From Flavobacterium cupreum (GTDB lineage Bacteria > Bacteroidota > Bacteroidia > Flavobacteriales > Flavobacteriaceae), in assembly GCF_003996965.1 (NCBI RefSeq), contig NZ_QWDM01000003.1, positions 372,001-436,000 on the forward strand: a stretch of 64,000 bases of DNA, given 5' to 3'. Under the pieces are notes generated by a model, which was given only the letters and a program-made list of their open reading frames with translations, was not told the origin of the DNA and made no database searches. Positions within the stretch are counted from its first letter, which is position 1. Every line of letters starts with the position of its first letter. Positions 54,515-64,000 of this stretch are shown in pieces. Position numbers and translations under genes: made by a program.

Positions 54515-55237
54515 TTATTTTGTGCTGCTTAATTTTTTTAGTTCATCTTCATATTTAGCTAATAAAAATGTATTTAACTCTGAGTATTTTTTGAGTTCAG
54601 AAACCCTTTTTTTTAATCTCTCAGTATTATATTTTTTTGAAAAATCATCTTGATCGTCATCTTCAAAATCAAAAAATGGACGTTCTTCCACTAAAGAATT
54701 GACTATGGTTACCTCAATATTATCATTTGGCAGGTTTATCGTACTTTCAATCCATTCTTTTGTCTTTTCATTTTTAGCATTATTTGTTGCCTGAGTTAAA
54801 GCATATTCAATCCAAATTCTGGATGTCTTATCAATTTCTGTTACAATATTTAACCAGGCTTCTACAGAATTGAAATCTGAAATATCAGTTTTTAATTCCG
54901 TTAGGTCTCTATTTTGGAAAGGATTAAAAAAATAAGGCTCCTCATTATCAGGATTTAATTTAGATAATGTGGCTAAAATCGGTTCAAAACTTTCTAAAGG
55001 TCTTCTTCCTGACGGAAGAGACCGTCGGTGCTCCCATAATTTTAATATTACTTCAAAACACTCTTTTTCAGCAGCTTGTTTTACACTTCCTTCTGATTCT
55101 TCAGCAATAACTATTTTTTCAGCAATAAAATGAGCCATCCAACGCGAAAAAGTGTCAACCCCTGGTTCTAATTTAAGCTCCTTAACAAAAAGTTTACCTA
55201 AGTTTATAATTTTTTTCTGTAGTTCTAAGTTCTCCAT
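54515..55237 (-). CDS. Partner protein of the nuclease-STAND ATPase, 240 aa
   Basis: A soluble, helical, acidic protein of unknown family (FVKELKLEPGVDTFSRWMAH, FLAKYEDELKKLSS). Its ATG at 55237 overlaps the last 44 bases of the big gene upstream, so it is translationally coupled to it. Segments such as WMAHFIAEKIVIAEESEG recur in small companion proteins of large defence ATPases, but I cannot name the family. It could be a regulator, an adaptor or an inhibitor. Confidence 0.72.
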   Translation of the reverse strand: MENLELQKKIINLGKLFVKELKLEPGVDTFSRWMAHFIAEKIVIAEESEGSVKQAAEKECFEVILKLWEHRRSLPSGRRPLESFEPILATLSKLNPDNEEPYFFNPFQNRDLTELKTDISDFNSVEAWLNIVTEIDKTSRIWIEYALTQATNNAKNEKTKEWIESTINLPNDNIEVTIVNSLVEERPFFDFEDDDQDDFSKKYNTERLKKRVSELKKYSELNTFLLAKYEDELKKLSSTK

Positions 55238-58200
55238 TCGATGATAGTATAAATAGTTTGTGTTTAGGTTTTAAATATTCGTACTTCTCCTCACTTCTTC
55301 TATATTTATAGGTAATATCCCTTTTTATTTCAACTTCCAGTAATAAATCACAATTAAAAGTTGAACATAGATGTTTTAAAAAATGTAATGATGCTTTCAA
55401 TCGTTTACCACTTTGATCTGGATTCTCATCCCTCTCCATTCCCCTATGACTGCTCCATATTTCGCATTTCAAATCAGGATAAGATGATGTTGGCAAATAC
55501 CAGCTTTTCCCTTCACTTTCTCTAGACAAATTTAACTTGTTTATAAATTCGTCCCCTATTAAATAAGAAGGATAGTCTACATTATCCGCATAAGGATCAT
55601 ATTCATCTAATCCCTTTGAAGCAGTTTCATTCATAAGCCACCCCTTAAGTTCGAAAGGATCTGATTTTATTTCCATTCTTCTTTCTTTATAGTCAGGAAG
55701 TTTATAATCGTGAGGATCACTGCAGGTTTCTAGTGCTCTCATTAATGCATTGGAAGTATATTTAGAAACTAAAGCAGAGGTAATTGAAAAACTTTCAGTT
55801 CTTTCTCCATCCTTTTCTGTCCACCCTCCTTTAACATTAAGCCACGGATCATCATTATCCCCATTTACAACGAGTAATGCTTCGTAGAAGGATTCTTCCG
55901 GCATATCTTTCCTCCAGTTATCATTCATATTTTGAGAAATCCATTTAGGCCTGTCTAATGGAACAGCATCACGATAATCAGAGAGCCATCTACCATTAGT
56001 ACTAGTTAGTGAATGATCTGAAATCCATTCCTCTAATTGATTATCTTCCCAATCTTCTTTTAAAACCACGGGCATTTTTTCAAGAAGCTTTGCGGCTGCA
56101 ACCATCATCGAATGATAAGACAAATAAAAATCAAGATTGTCTGTTCTTGGATAATTTCCGTGATCATGCCATGTTTCCCGTTCATTGGAGTATTTATTCC
56201 ATAAAGAAACACGAGGATCTTTATCATATCCATTCTCTTCTTTTATACTCCATTCCTTAATGAGTACGTCAGCAGCGATATCTTGTGCTTGTTTCCAAGG
56301 TATACCAAATACTTCACCCAACGGTTCAAACCAGTAGCTGTCGAAATCCAATCCAAAATAAAAATCATATTCAGTGGCAACTTCATTATTGATATGCCAA
56401 GGGCTTTCTATTCTCTCATTATCGCTCACTTTCAAAACGGGCAATTTACTTTTACCAACAGCATTTATTTTAATTAACGTTTCCTCATCGTAGATATCTT
56501 CTAAATAAACTGAAAGATTAGCTGCTATTTCAGCTGAAATTTTTTGGATCAGTATATGAGGTTCTCCTATGGAATAATGAACAAATACATCCTTAAAAGG
56601 AATCAATAAATCAGGTTTATCAAGAGATATTCTCGCTATAGCGATTAATAAATACTGCCGTGCATGAAGATTATAAAAAGGGAATTCGCAACTGCCAAAA
56701 GCATCGGTTTTATCATGTTGCATCCATTTAAACAGTTCTTCAATAACCTTAATACAATTAAACTCAGCCAGCATTCGTACACAATGGGCAGCATTCCATC
56801 GCTCAGCCGACCTTGGAGATCCAAGTGCGGACCAAATGAAACCTGCTATTTGATTATTGACATCCATAGATGTGTTAAGCCAATTATTCCATTGCCCATC
56901 ACCAAAACCTGTCTCAATATGCAGTTCAAATCTTGATATGGCAAAATCAAGAAGATCTCCTGCTTGTACAGCGTCTATTAAAGGAGAAGCAATAGTTACA
57001 AAGCCAAAGAATATTTCTGCATTGGAAAACTCATATCCATTTGCCAAGCCTTCAAATATCCCTTCTTTTAGTTTATCTATTTCATCAGGATTTAGATCAA
57101 GTTCTAATGCATAGGATTTAATGGAATATGGAGCCGACAATTCCTGAGCATACTTTCTTCCTAGCTGCCTGACCAGATTGGGCCAATTTTTCTTAAAACT
57201 AACCTTATTCTTTATTTCATTCGGAAGGGAAGCGAAAAATGAATTTACTTCATAACGGTCTAATTCAGATTCAAGTACTAGATCGATAAATTTCACAACA
57301 TCTTTTTTGTCTAATCTTTTTAAACCTTCTTTCCAAAATATTTTAGTAGTCCTGTAAATTTTTTTATCTGAGATCACATAAAAGGAATGAAGGCACTTTT
57401 CAAAATCAGTAGCATTCAGAATATTCAAATCCCCAAATACATCTTCCCAATTTATATCAGAGCCTTTCTGATCGAATTTAAAAATATCTTTCTCTTTTTT
57501 ATCTTGTAATAATATTAATTTTTCATTTTTTTTATGGCTAACCAATATACTCTCTAATATATCATTTTGAATATTCTGAATGTGTCCTATATCTCTAATT
57601 TTTTTCCAATATTCTGCTGTAGTTCCTTCTCTTTGAAGAAGACAGACGACGTCGGCAAATATTTTCTGCTTTAATTCTAAATCAGATTCCTTTTCTAAGC
57701 AGATTGAAAGAAAGTGCTCCTTTTGATGATGTGAAAAGAATCGTGACATAGTCCATCCCAATGAAGGAGAAATTTTACTCGATCCAACCATTTCAATCAT
57801 CAAGGCTTCTAACTGGTACTCAAACCTTCCAATATTCCTTTCTCTCCACCGACTTAATGCAGCAATTGCTGTTCCACTGGACATTTTAGCACAAACAGCA
57901 ATTGCTTCACTTCTATCCCAATACTTTTCACGATCTACGTATTCGCCAACAACTTCGGCACATCTAATAAACCGGTAAGCCAATTCATTTGAGATATTAT
58001 TTTCGATACATGTCTCTTCACTAAGAGATATAAAAGCTTCCCATCTCCTGACTATCTCATCACCAAATTTAGAGACAATATTTACGGCTTCTTCAAAATA
58101 AATACCAGCATCATCTGATGCGGTGTTCAATACAGCACGACTAAGACATATATATTTTTCTGCCGCTTCCTCCGGAGTACCGTCATTAATACTTTTAATA

Positions 58201-61200
58201 CGGTAATAAGCCCGTTCTTCAAGGCTCTCTTTGATAAAATATAAATGCGGCAATCTAAAAGCTGCCCTGACTGTGTTCAGTTCAACAGGAATCCACAAAG
58301 ATTTATTATCCTTAAGACAGGAATCATACAACCAACTAATTTCTTCTTTATTTCCTTTGTTATATAATATTAAAATGGATGACCAGAGCGAAGTAATCTC
58401 GTAGGGTAAGCTATCATGAGATTGATATCTATTCGATCTGGCTTTACCTGATTTTTCTTTCGCATTTTTTACTTCCTCTTGGATATTGAAATGATGGGAG
58501 CTTATTACTTTAGCTCTTAAAAAATACAAAGGAAATAAGCCACCGATTATTTCTTTGAATTCGTTAATCTCATTATCACGATCATAGTTCTTCTTTTCCT
58601 TTTTTTTAGCAAGTTCTTGAGGTAAGATAGCATCAATATCTAATTCCGGCGTTCCATCTATCAAACTTCTGACTGCCAGCGCTTTTAAATAAATAGTACG
58701 CTCTGCAGATTGATGTCTGCTATGCACCATCTGTGGTGCCTTTTCAGAAACATAATACCGTAATACATTTAAAATCAGTTCGTAAGATAGATTTCTGTAT
58801 AAACAAGCTTCTATAAAGGAAACTATTGCTGAAATTATATTTTCACTATTGTAATATTGTTTTGGCTTTTTAATTCGGGACTTTGAACCTGTCATTAGTT
58901 TTAAACAAGTTTCAATGAATTTCTTTTCTGGAAATATGCCAATTTTAAACAGTTCACTTACAATTGCTACTGTACAATATGGCTTTTTGGTACAGGCTGC
59001 CAAAAAACTATTAACAGCTTCAAAATTTCCAATATCAATAAGTCTTTTTGTCAGATTCTGCATCACATTGAAAACAAACTCTTTGGATGTAAATCTGTTT
59101 AGAAAATTAACACAATCAGCTACTCCTTCGATGTTGAAAAATGCATATGCTAATTCTAAAACATCTTCTTTTGTGACTTCGTTTTCAGGACGTTGCTTAT
59201 CACTTATCTTAAGTTCTTCAAAGTAAATTTGCATCCAGTTTACAGCAGCCCTTAAATACCCTCTGGCTTCTCCTTTGTATTCATCAATTCCTGACAGTAA
59301 TGAAGCGGTATAAGCATTCTCTGAACCATTCCATCTTCCTTTCAATAAACGTTTAAATGCAATATCCTGAATTTTTTGTTTGTCCTGCAACGCAACAAGC
59401 AGATCAATATTGGTCTGAAAAAGTTCTATCTGCCTTTGGTTACCAGCCATTTCTTCACCAGCCCGCATCGCAATCTGAATCGCATCATTGTATTTTTTTG
59501 CCCTTAGTGCCGCACGAAAAGCAAATTGCAACCTGTAAACACGTACGTTTCTTGCATCAATGGGATTATCTTCCGGTAAATAACTATCCGAGAGTACTAT
59601 TTCAATTAGTTTTTCATATTTCTCCGCTTGAAGATACATGTTCGGCAGAACCTCAGCCACATAAGTATAATGATTGGCTAAAGGTTCCAATATATTTATA
59701 TAGGTTTCAAAATTTTCTTTCTTTGCTAAGAAAGTTTTTCTAAACCACGTTTCCGTTGGCTCATCTCTGAACTGTACAGATTCATCTGACAACCACAATG
59801 AGCGGCCAATATCGGCTACAAAACTTTTTATTGTCTCAATGGTTACAGTCGATGTCTTTGCTAAAATCTCTATTGGAATATGTGGTGGTAAACTAGCTAA
59901 TCCTAAACATATAGCTTCTATTTGTTCTTGGAAAGAATCTGATAGGGAATCTTTTATTGCCAATACAGCTGTACTTAATTGCATCTCAATCTGCTCTTCA
60001 ACAGTAATTACTGAAGGGCCTAAACGACTTAGTAATTCATAAACAGATGAAGTATTGACACTTAACGCATTTGCTTGTACACGTGGATTCCCGCTTGTTA
60101 AGCGGTGAAATTCCTCGGCGTCTTTCTCATCAGCTTCTGGGAACCATCTCTTTAAATTTATGAATGTCTCAGTTTTAGAAAATCCTTCTAATTTGAGCTG
60201 CTCAATTTTAGAAGGTGGCTTTAATAATTCAATACGTTCTGTCCTGCATAACAGAATAAGCTTACATCCATCTGGCATATCCTCACGAAGCAATTCCTTG
60301 GCAAAACAAGGATGACTATATTCCTGGGCTGCCATTTCTGCATTATCAGCCGCATCAATTAAAATAAATAGCATGGCAGATTTACTTGTCTGCCTTAAGA
60401 TTTTTAAGGCCGATTCAATACGCCATAAGAACTTCTTCATAATATCGCTATCCTGAGAAGTATCTTGTACAAGTAATGGATCGCATAACCCTTTTACAGC
60501 AAGTTCATTTACGATTTGTACCAACGCATCTCTATGCCTGTGCCGGGGTTCACTACGATTTCTATAGCGTCCAGCTCCAAAACAATCATAAGCTATACCC
60601 ACTGAATCTGAAGGTAGTGAATTCACTAGCTGCCTACAGAATATGGATTTACCAACACCCCCAGGAGCATGCACTATTGTAGCATATAGGGAATTTGAAA
60701 CATTCGTGATAAGCTCCCCGTGTTGCTCTCTTTCAATAATATTTTCAGCAGTCTCCCATATAGCAGGAGCCGGAAATAGATCTTTTTCATAGTATATCCC
60801 AAAACGCTTTAAAATATCCTCACGTGTAATTGTTCCATCAGAGTCCGGTAAAACTCTTTCCTGTACAAGGGCAACAATACTTTCAATTTGTGCATTATCA
60901 ACGGCTCCAGCTATAAGCTGCGCAATTTCTAATTTGAGATCATCCTTTTGAATATTGTAGTCTCCTTCACCATCTTTAAATTCTAAAAGTTGGCAGAACT
61001 GAGATAGTTCACTGGAGGTAAGTCCGGTGTATTTTTCAATAGTTGTTTTAAACCTGTTGGGAACCTTCTTGTCCTGTGCCAGGAAAATTATATTTTGTTT
61101 AAAAGAATTTTCAATCGGTCTGTTGGTAACTACATTAAACGAGAAAGCAAGAGCATTCTTCTTCTGCAAATGCTGAGAAAATCTCTTTGAAAAGCCTTCA

Positions 61201-61478
61201 ATAGTATCTTTTAAATCACTTAAAACAAACGGAACATCTTTTTGAACTGTTGTATGTTTTAATTGATAATACTTGACGTGTTTTTTGTCATTTAACTCTT
61301 CATAGTATTCTGAGACATCTATGACATACTCGCCTGCCTTTTCATTTTCCTTGGATCCTTCAATTACAATGCTGCGTAACGAGGCGTTAGGATAAATCAA
61401 TCCTAAACAACGCCTTGCTGCCCATCTGTAATGAAATACATCACCTGCTCTTGAATATGCGACTAAATTATTTGACAT
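55194..61478 (-). CDS. Cap4-like nuclease fused to a STAND NTPase, Avs-like
   Basis: A 2094-aa protein; the ATG at 61478 (MSNNLVAYSRAGDVFHYRWA) is preferred over 61505. The first 120 residues fit a Cap4/DUF4297-type PD-(D/E)xK nuclease: VIEGS (Glu), YVIDVSEYYEE (Asp), YYQLKHTT (QxK). Near residues 270-290 lies the Walker A VHAPGGVGKSIFCRQL, then DCFGAGRYRNRSEPRHRHRD and Walker B MLFILIDAADNAE. The last 1500 residues are helical repeats, a typical sensor. In Avs-type STAND systems the sensor binds a phage protein and the nuclease then destroys DNA. The trigger here is unknown. Its operon opposes the tra genes. Confidence 0.85.
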   Translation of the reverse strand: MSNNLVAYSRAGDVFHYRWAARRCLGLIYPNASLRSIVIEGSKENEKAGEYVIDVSEYYEELNDKKHVKYYQLKHTTVQKDVPFVLSDLKDTIEGFSKRFSQHLQKKNALAFSFNVVTNRPIENSFKQNIIFLAQDKKVPNRFKTTIEKYTGLTSSELSQFCQLLEFKDGEGDYNIQKDDLKLEIAQLIAGAVDNAQIESIVALVQERVLPDSDGTITREDILKRFGIYYEKDLFPAPAIWETAENIIEREQHGELITNVSNSLYATIVHAPGGVGKSIFCRQLVNSLPSDSVGIAYDCFGAGRYRNRSEPRHRHRDALVQIVNELAVKGLCDPLLVQDTSQDSDIMKKFLWRIESALKILRQTSKSAMLFILIDAADNAEMAAQEYSHPCFAKELLREDMPDGCKLILLCRTERIELLKPPSKIEQLKLEGFSKTETFINLKRWFPEADEKDAEEFHRLTSGNPRVQANALSVNTSSVYELLSRLGPSVITVEEQIEMQLSTAVLAIKDSLSDSFQEQIEAICLGLASLPPHIPIEILAKTSTVTIETIKSFVADIGRSLWLSDESVQFRDEPTETWFRKTFLAKKENFETYINILEPLANHYTYVAEVLPNMYLQAEKYEKLIEIVLSDSYLPEDNPIDARNVRVYRLQFAFRAALRAKKYNDAIQIAMRAGEEMAGNQRQIELFQTNIDLLVALQDKQKIQDIAFKRLLKGRWNGSENAYTASLLSGIDEYKGEARGYLRAAVNWMQIYFEELKISDKQRPENEVTKEDVLELAYAFFNIEGVADCVNFLNRFTSKEFVFNVMQNLTKRLIDIGNFEAVNSFLAACTKKPYCTVAIVSELFKIGIFPEKKFIETCLKLMTGSKSRIKKPKQYYNSENIISAIVSFIEACLYRNLSYELILNVLRYYVSEKAPQMVHSRHQSAERTIYLKALAVRSLIDGTPELDIDAILPQELAKKKEKKNYDRDNEINEFKEIIGGLFPLYFLRAKVISSHHFNIQEEVKNAKEKSGKARSNRYQSHDSLPYEITSLWSSILILYNKGNKEEISWLYDSCLKDNKSLWIPVELNTVRAAFRLPHLYFIKESLEERAYYRIKSINDGTPEEAAEKYICLSRAVLNTASDDAGIYFEEAVNIVSKFGDEIVRRWEAFISLSEETCIENNISNELAYRFIRCAEVVGEYVDREKYWDRSEAIAVCAKMSSGTAIAALSRWRERNIGRFEYQLEALMIEMVGSSKISPSLGWTMSRFFSHHQKEHFLSICLEKESDLELKQKIFADVVCLLQREGTTAEYWKKIRDIGHIQNIQNDILESILVSHKKNEKLILLQDKKEKDIFKFDQKGSDINWEDVFGDLNILNATDFEKCLHSFYVISDKKIYRTTKIFWKEGLKRLDKKDVVKFIDLVLESELDRYEVNSFFASLPNEIKNKVSFKKNWPNLVRQLGRKYAQELSAPYSIKSYALELDLNPDEIDKLKEGIFEGLANGYEFSNAEIFFGFVTIASPLIDAVQAGDLLDFAISRFELHIETGFGDGQWNNWLNTSMDVNNQIAGFIWSALGSPRSAERWNAAHCVRMLAEFNCIKVIEELFKWMQHDKTDAFGSCEFPFYNLHARQYLLIAIARISLDKPDLLIPFKDVFVHYSIGEPHILIQKISAEIAANLSVYLEDIYDEETLIKINAVGKSKLPVLKVSDNERIESPWHINNEVATEYDFYFGLDFDSYWFEPLGEVFGIPWKQAQDIAADVLIKEWSIKEENGYDKDPRVSLWNKYSNERETWHDHGNYPRTDNLDFYLSYHSMMVAAAKLLEKMPVVLKEDWEDNQLEEWISDHSLTSTNGRWLSDYRDAVPLDRPKWISQNMNDNWRKDMPEESFYEALLVVNGDNDDPWLNVKGGWTEKDGERTESFSITSALVSKYTSNALMRALETCSDPHDYKLPDYKERRMEIKSDPFELKGWLMNETASKGLDEYDPYADNVDYPSYLIGDEFINKLNLSRESEGKSWYLPTSSYPDLKCEIWSSHRGMERDENPDQSGKRLKASLHFLKHLCSTFNCDLLLEVEIKRDITYKYRRSEEKYEYLKPKHKLFILSSNGELRTTEKNYKLR

Positions 61479-61670
61479 TATTCTAATTTTTAAGACACAA
61501 AGCAATTATATACAATCGACTAATATAATACTTTTCTTCATTGTAAGCGCCCATCAGCGCCAAACAATTCCACTCATAGCCACTTTCTTAAAACACATGA
61601 AATTCTATAACATCTTTGTCTCTAAACTCGCTAAGTGCGGGAAAAGAGTAACAATTTAACGTGTTTAATT

Positions 61671-61976
61671 ATGGAAAAACAAAGAAAAAAAAACCTGTTG
61701 GCAACAATGATAATTCTGACAGGCTTCGGTGCGTTGGCACAAGGCAACGGTACAGCAGGTATTAATGAAGCAACTCAGATGGTCACCTCTTATTTTGATC
61801 CGGCAACTCAGCTCATCTATGCTATTGGGGCTGTAGTTGGTCTAATCGGAGGTGTTAAGGTGTACAACAAATTCAGCAGCGGCGATCCAGATACCAGTAA
61901 GACGGCCGCAAGCTGGTTTGGTGCCTGTATCTTCCTTATTGTAGCGGCTACGATTCTTCGCTCTTTCTTCCTTTAA
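61671..61976 (+). CDS. traE: Conjugal transfer protein TraE (DUF4134)
   Basis: A 101-aa membrane protein; start at 61671 (MEKQRKKNLLATMIIL), because the frame upstream to 61635 has no sense. A signal-like first helix is followed by two membrane helices (LIYAIGAVVGLIGGVKVY, WFGACIFLIVAATILRSF). It matches DUF4134, TraE of CTnDOT-type elements, probably a VirB2-like pilus subunit. traF follows after 10 bases. Confidence 0.9.
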   Translation: MEKQRKKNLLATMIILTGFGALAQGNGTAGINEATQMVTSYFDPATQLIYAIGAVVGLIGGVKVYNKFSSGDPDTSKTAASWFGACIFLIVAATILRSFFL

Positions 61977-61986
61977 AAACTGATAT

Positions 61987-62316
61987 ATGAACAATTACAA
62001 TATCAATAAAGGGATTGGAAATACAGTGGAATTTAAAGGACTCAAAGCGCAGTATCTATTCATTTTTGCAGGCGGCCTGCTGGGTATTCTTGTCCTGGTG
62101 ATGATCCTGTATATCATTGGGATGAGTTCCTATATCTGTTTAGGGCTTGGTATCGGCGGCGCATCACTTATTATCTGGAAGACTTTCTCGCTGAATAAAA
62201 AGTATGGAGAACATGGTCTCATGAAAGCGGGCGCAAAAAAAAGGCACCCACGATACATTATTTGTCGCAAGCCCATCTACCGCTATGTTTCATCAGTAAA
62301 AACCAAACCGCTATGA
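61987..62316 (+). CDS. traF: Conjugal transfer protein TraF (DUF4133)
   Basis: A 109-aa membrane protein (DUF4133) with an N-terminal INKGIGNTVEFKGLKAQYLF and two membrane helices (FIFAGGLLGILVLVMIL, LGLGIGGASLIIWKTF), then a basic tail. It resembles VirB3-like subunits. Its stop overlaps the traG start (ATGA at 62313-62316), so translation is coupled. Confidence 0.9.
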   Translation: MNNYNINKGIGNTVEFKGLKAQYLFIFAGGLLGILVLVMILYIIGMSSYICLGLGIGGASLIIWKTFSLNKKYGEHGLMKAGAKKRHPRYIICRKPIYRYVSSVKTKPL

Positions 62317-64000
62317 GAAATACCTCAAAAGCCGCCACACTCGAAAATAAGTTTCCTTTACTGGCGGTAGAAAACCATTGCATCCTTTCTAAAGATGCTG
62401 ATATAACGGCTTGTTTTCAGGTGCATTTACCCGAGCTTTTCACAGCAGCTTCTGCGGAATATGAAGCCATTCACTCCGCCTGGCATAAAGCAATTAAAAC
62501 ACTGCCAGATTTTACAGTGGTACACAAGCAGGATTGGTTTATTAAAGAAGACTATGCTTCAAAAATGGATCAGGAAGAAATAAGTTTTTTAGGGAAATCC
62601 TATCAGCAGCATTTTAATGAGCGCCCATTTTTGAATCATTACTGTTATCTCTTTTTGACCAAAACCACTAAAGAAAGAATGCGCACCCAGAGTAATTTCT
62701 CTTCCTTATGCAAGGGCACTTTAATACCAAAAGAAATTAGCGATAAAGAAACCATTCATCGTTTTATGGAAGCCGTATCGCAATTTGAAAGAATTCTTAA
62801 CGATTCCGGATTTGTAAAACTTACAAGGCTGAGTGAAGAAGAAATAGTCGGGACAGATGAAAAACAGGGATTACTAGAGCAATACTTCACCCTCTCAAGA
62901 GAAGCCGGAACACCGATGCAGGACATTGTCCTGGGTGCTGAAGAGGTGCGAATCGGGAACAAAAGACTATGTCTGCACACCTTGTCCGACACAGACGATC
63001 TGCCTGGTACAGTATCGGCAGATACCCGTTATGAAAAGCTTTCCACAGACCGAAGCGACTGCCGGCTTTCGTTTGCGGCTCCGGTAGGATTGTTATTGAA
63101 CTGCAATCATATTTACAACCAATACCTGTTTCTGGATAACAGTGATGAGAACCTTAGAAAATTTGAGAAGTCCGCAAGGAATATGCATTCCCTGGCCCGC
63201 TATAGCCGAAGTAACCAGATAAACAAAGAGTGGATTGAGCGTTACCTGAACGAGGCACATTCCTTCGGACTTTCTTCTATAAGAGCGCATTTCAATGTGA
63301 TGGCATGGTCGGATGACCCCGGGGAATTAAAACAAGTAAGAAACGATACCGGGAGTGCACTGGCACTCATGGAATGTAAACCAAGACACAACACTACCGA
63401 TACAGCAACCTTGTACTGGGCTGGTATTCCTGGTAATTCCGGTGATTTTCCAAGTGAGGAAAGTTTCTATACTTTCATCGAGCCTGCTTTATGCTTTTTC
63501 ACAGAAGAAACCAATTATCAAAATTCACTATCGCCTTTCGGAATCAAAATGTCAGATCGTCTGACCGGAAATCCCATCCATTTGGATATTTCCGATCTGC
63601 CGATGAAAAAAGGAATTATTACCAACCGTAACAAATTCATATTGGGCCCATCAGGAAGCGGGAAATCTTTCTTTACCAACCACATGGTACGGCAGTATTA
63701 CGAACAGGGAGCCCACGTGCTTTTGGTAGATACCGGAAACAGTTATCAGGGATTATGCGAGCTTATTAAAAGTAAAACCAAGGGGGAAGACGGCGTGTAC
63801 TTTACTTATACGGAAGACAATCCGATTGCCTTTAATCCTTTCTATACCGATGACGGGGTATTTGATATTGAAAAAAGAGAAAGTGTCAAAACTCTAATCC
63901 TTACGCTTTGGAAAAGGGATGATGAACCGCCAACCCGCTCGGAAGAGGTAGCGCTGTCCAATGCAGTAAGCGGTTATATCGAGCGAATCAAACAGGAAAC
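62313..64000 (+). CDS. traG: Conjugation system ATPase TraG (3' end beyond window)
   Basis: The frame runs from the ATG at 62313 to the window edge (562 codons). It is a VirB4-type ATPase: Walker A GPSGSGKSFFTNHMV near residue 445, then VLLVDTGNSYQGLCELIKS and DNPIAFNPFYTDDG. The N-terminal half matches the TraG N-domain (LLAVENHCILSKDADITAC). It powers assembly and transfer through the mating channel. Confidence 0.95.
   Translation, partial: MRNTSKAATLENKFPLLAVENHCILSKDADITACFQVHLPELFTAASAEYEAIHSAWHKAIKTLPDFTVVHKQDWFIKEDYASKMDQEEISFLGKSYQQHFNERPFLNHYCYLFLTKTTKERMRTQSNFSSLCKGTLIPKEISDKETIHRFMEAVSQFERILNDSGFVKLTRLSEEEIVGTDEKQGLLEQYFTLSREAGTPMQDIVLGAEEVRIGNKRLCLHTLSDTDDLPGTVSADTRYEKLSTDRSDCRLSFAAPVGLLLNCNHIYNQYLFLDNSDENLRKFEKSARNMHSLARYSRSNQINKEWIERYLNEAHSFGLSSIRAHFNVMAWSDDPGELKQVRNDTGSALALMECKPRHNTTDTATLYWAGIPGNSGDFPSEESFYTFIEPALCFFTEETNYQNSLSPFGIKMSDRLTGNPIHLDISDLPMKKGIITNRNKFILGPSGSGKSFFTNHMVRQYYEQGAHVLLVDTGNSYQGLCELIKSKTKGEDGVYFTYTEDNPIAFNPFYTDDGVFDIEKRESVKTLILTLWKRDDEPPTRSEEVALSNAVSGYIERIKQE

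Noticed and set aside
1..64000. CRISPR array, tRNA, rRNA or integrase
   Set aside because: No regular repeat-spacer pattern, no tRNA-like cloverleaf and no integrase motif was recognised on either strand. A tool-based search could still find a diverged one.

Overview
The window is AT-rich bacterial DNA from a member of the Bacteroidota, most likely a flavobacterium of the Flavobacterium/Chryseobacterium type. The evidence is a SusC/SusD pair, GG-leader lanthipeptide precursors of the Bacteroidota type, a TPR-transmembrane-AraC regulator, and a CTnDOT-type conjugation gene set (rteC, topB, mobABC, traA-G). Most of it, from about 10-12 kb to the right edge and beyond, is an integrative conjugative element (ICE) loaded with cargo. 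No integrase, tRNA, rRNA or CRISPR array was seen, so the ends of the element lie outside the window or were not recognised.

Layout. 1-7.5 kb: a class I lanthipeptide cluster on the minus strand (LanB cut by the window edge, LanC, an erythromycin-esterase-like fusion protein, two precursor peptides). It contains a tandem duplication of about 0.8 kb that left a broken copy of the esterase 5' end. 8-13 kb: regulators (TPR/AraC, AraC, RteC) and a small lipoprotein/membrane protein pair. 13-17 kb: ICE maintenance genes (excisionase-like HTH, DUF4099/DUF3945 protein, topoisomerase III). 17-21.4 kb: a minus-strand cargo island with an Mrr-like nuclease, an HTH-glycine-zipper protein and several orphans, ending in a long nested hairpin. 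21.9-32.1 kb: a SusC-SusD-S9 peptidase operon facing a DUF6520/MauE/AraC group. 32.4-38.2 kb: DUF1896 and the large DNA methylase/helicase, split by one in-frame stop codon. 38.3-46.3 kb: a run of minus-strand orphan genes separated by related, attC-like repeats, with an IS1182-type insertion landed in one of them. 46.8-50.6 kb: mobC, mobB, mobA and a probable oriT. 51.3-64 kb: traA, two DUF3408 genes, traD, a conjugation-associated gene, then an inserted minus-strand defence pair (240-aa protein plus a 2094-aa nuclease-STAND protein), and traE, traF, traG.

How it fits together. RteC, the HTH protein, topoisomerase, methylase/helicase, Mob proteins and Tra proteins form the excision, processing and transfer machinery. 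Cargo sits at three points: between topB and DUF1896, between the methylase and mobC, and between traD and traE. The third insertion is marked by a duplicated, decayed traD 3' end. The cargo is rich in likely anti-phage or anti-plasmid functions (nuclease-STAND ATPase, Mrr-like and PD-(D/E)xK-like nucleases, DUF2971, DUF4145).

The strongest candidates for undescribed biology are the cassette-like array at 38-46 kb and the two-gene nuclease-STAND module at 54.5-61.5 kb.
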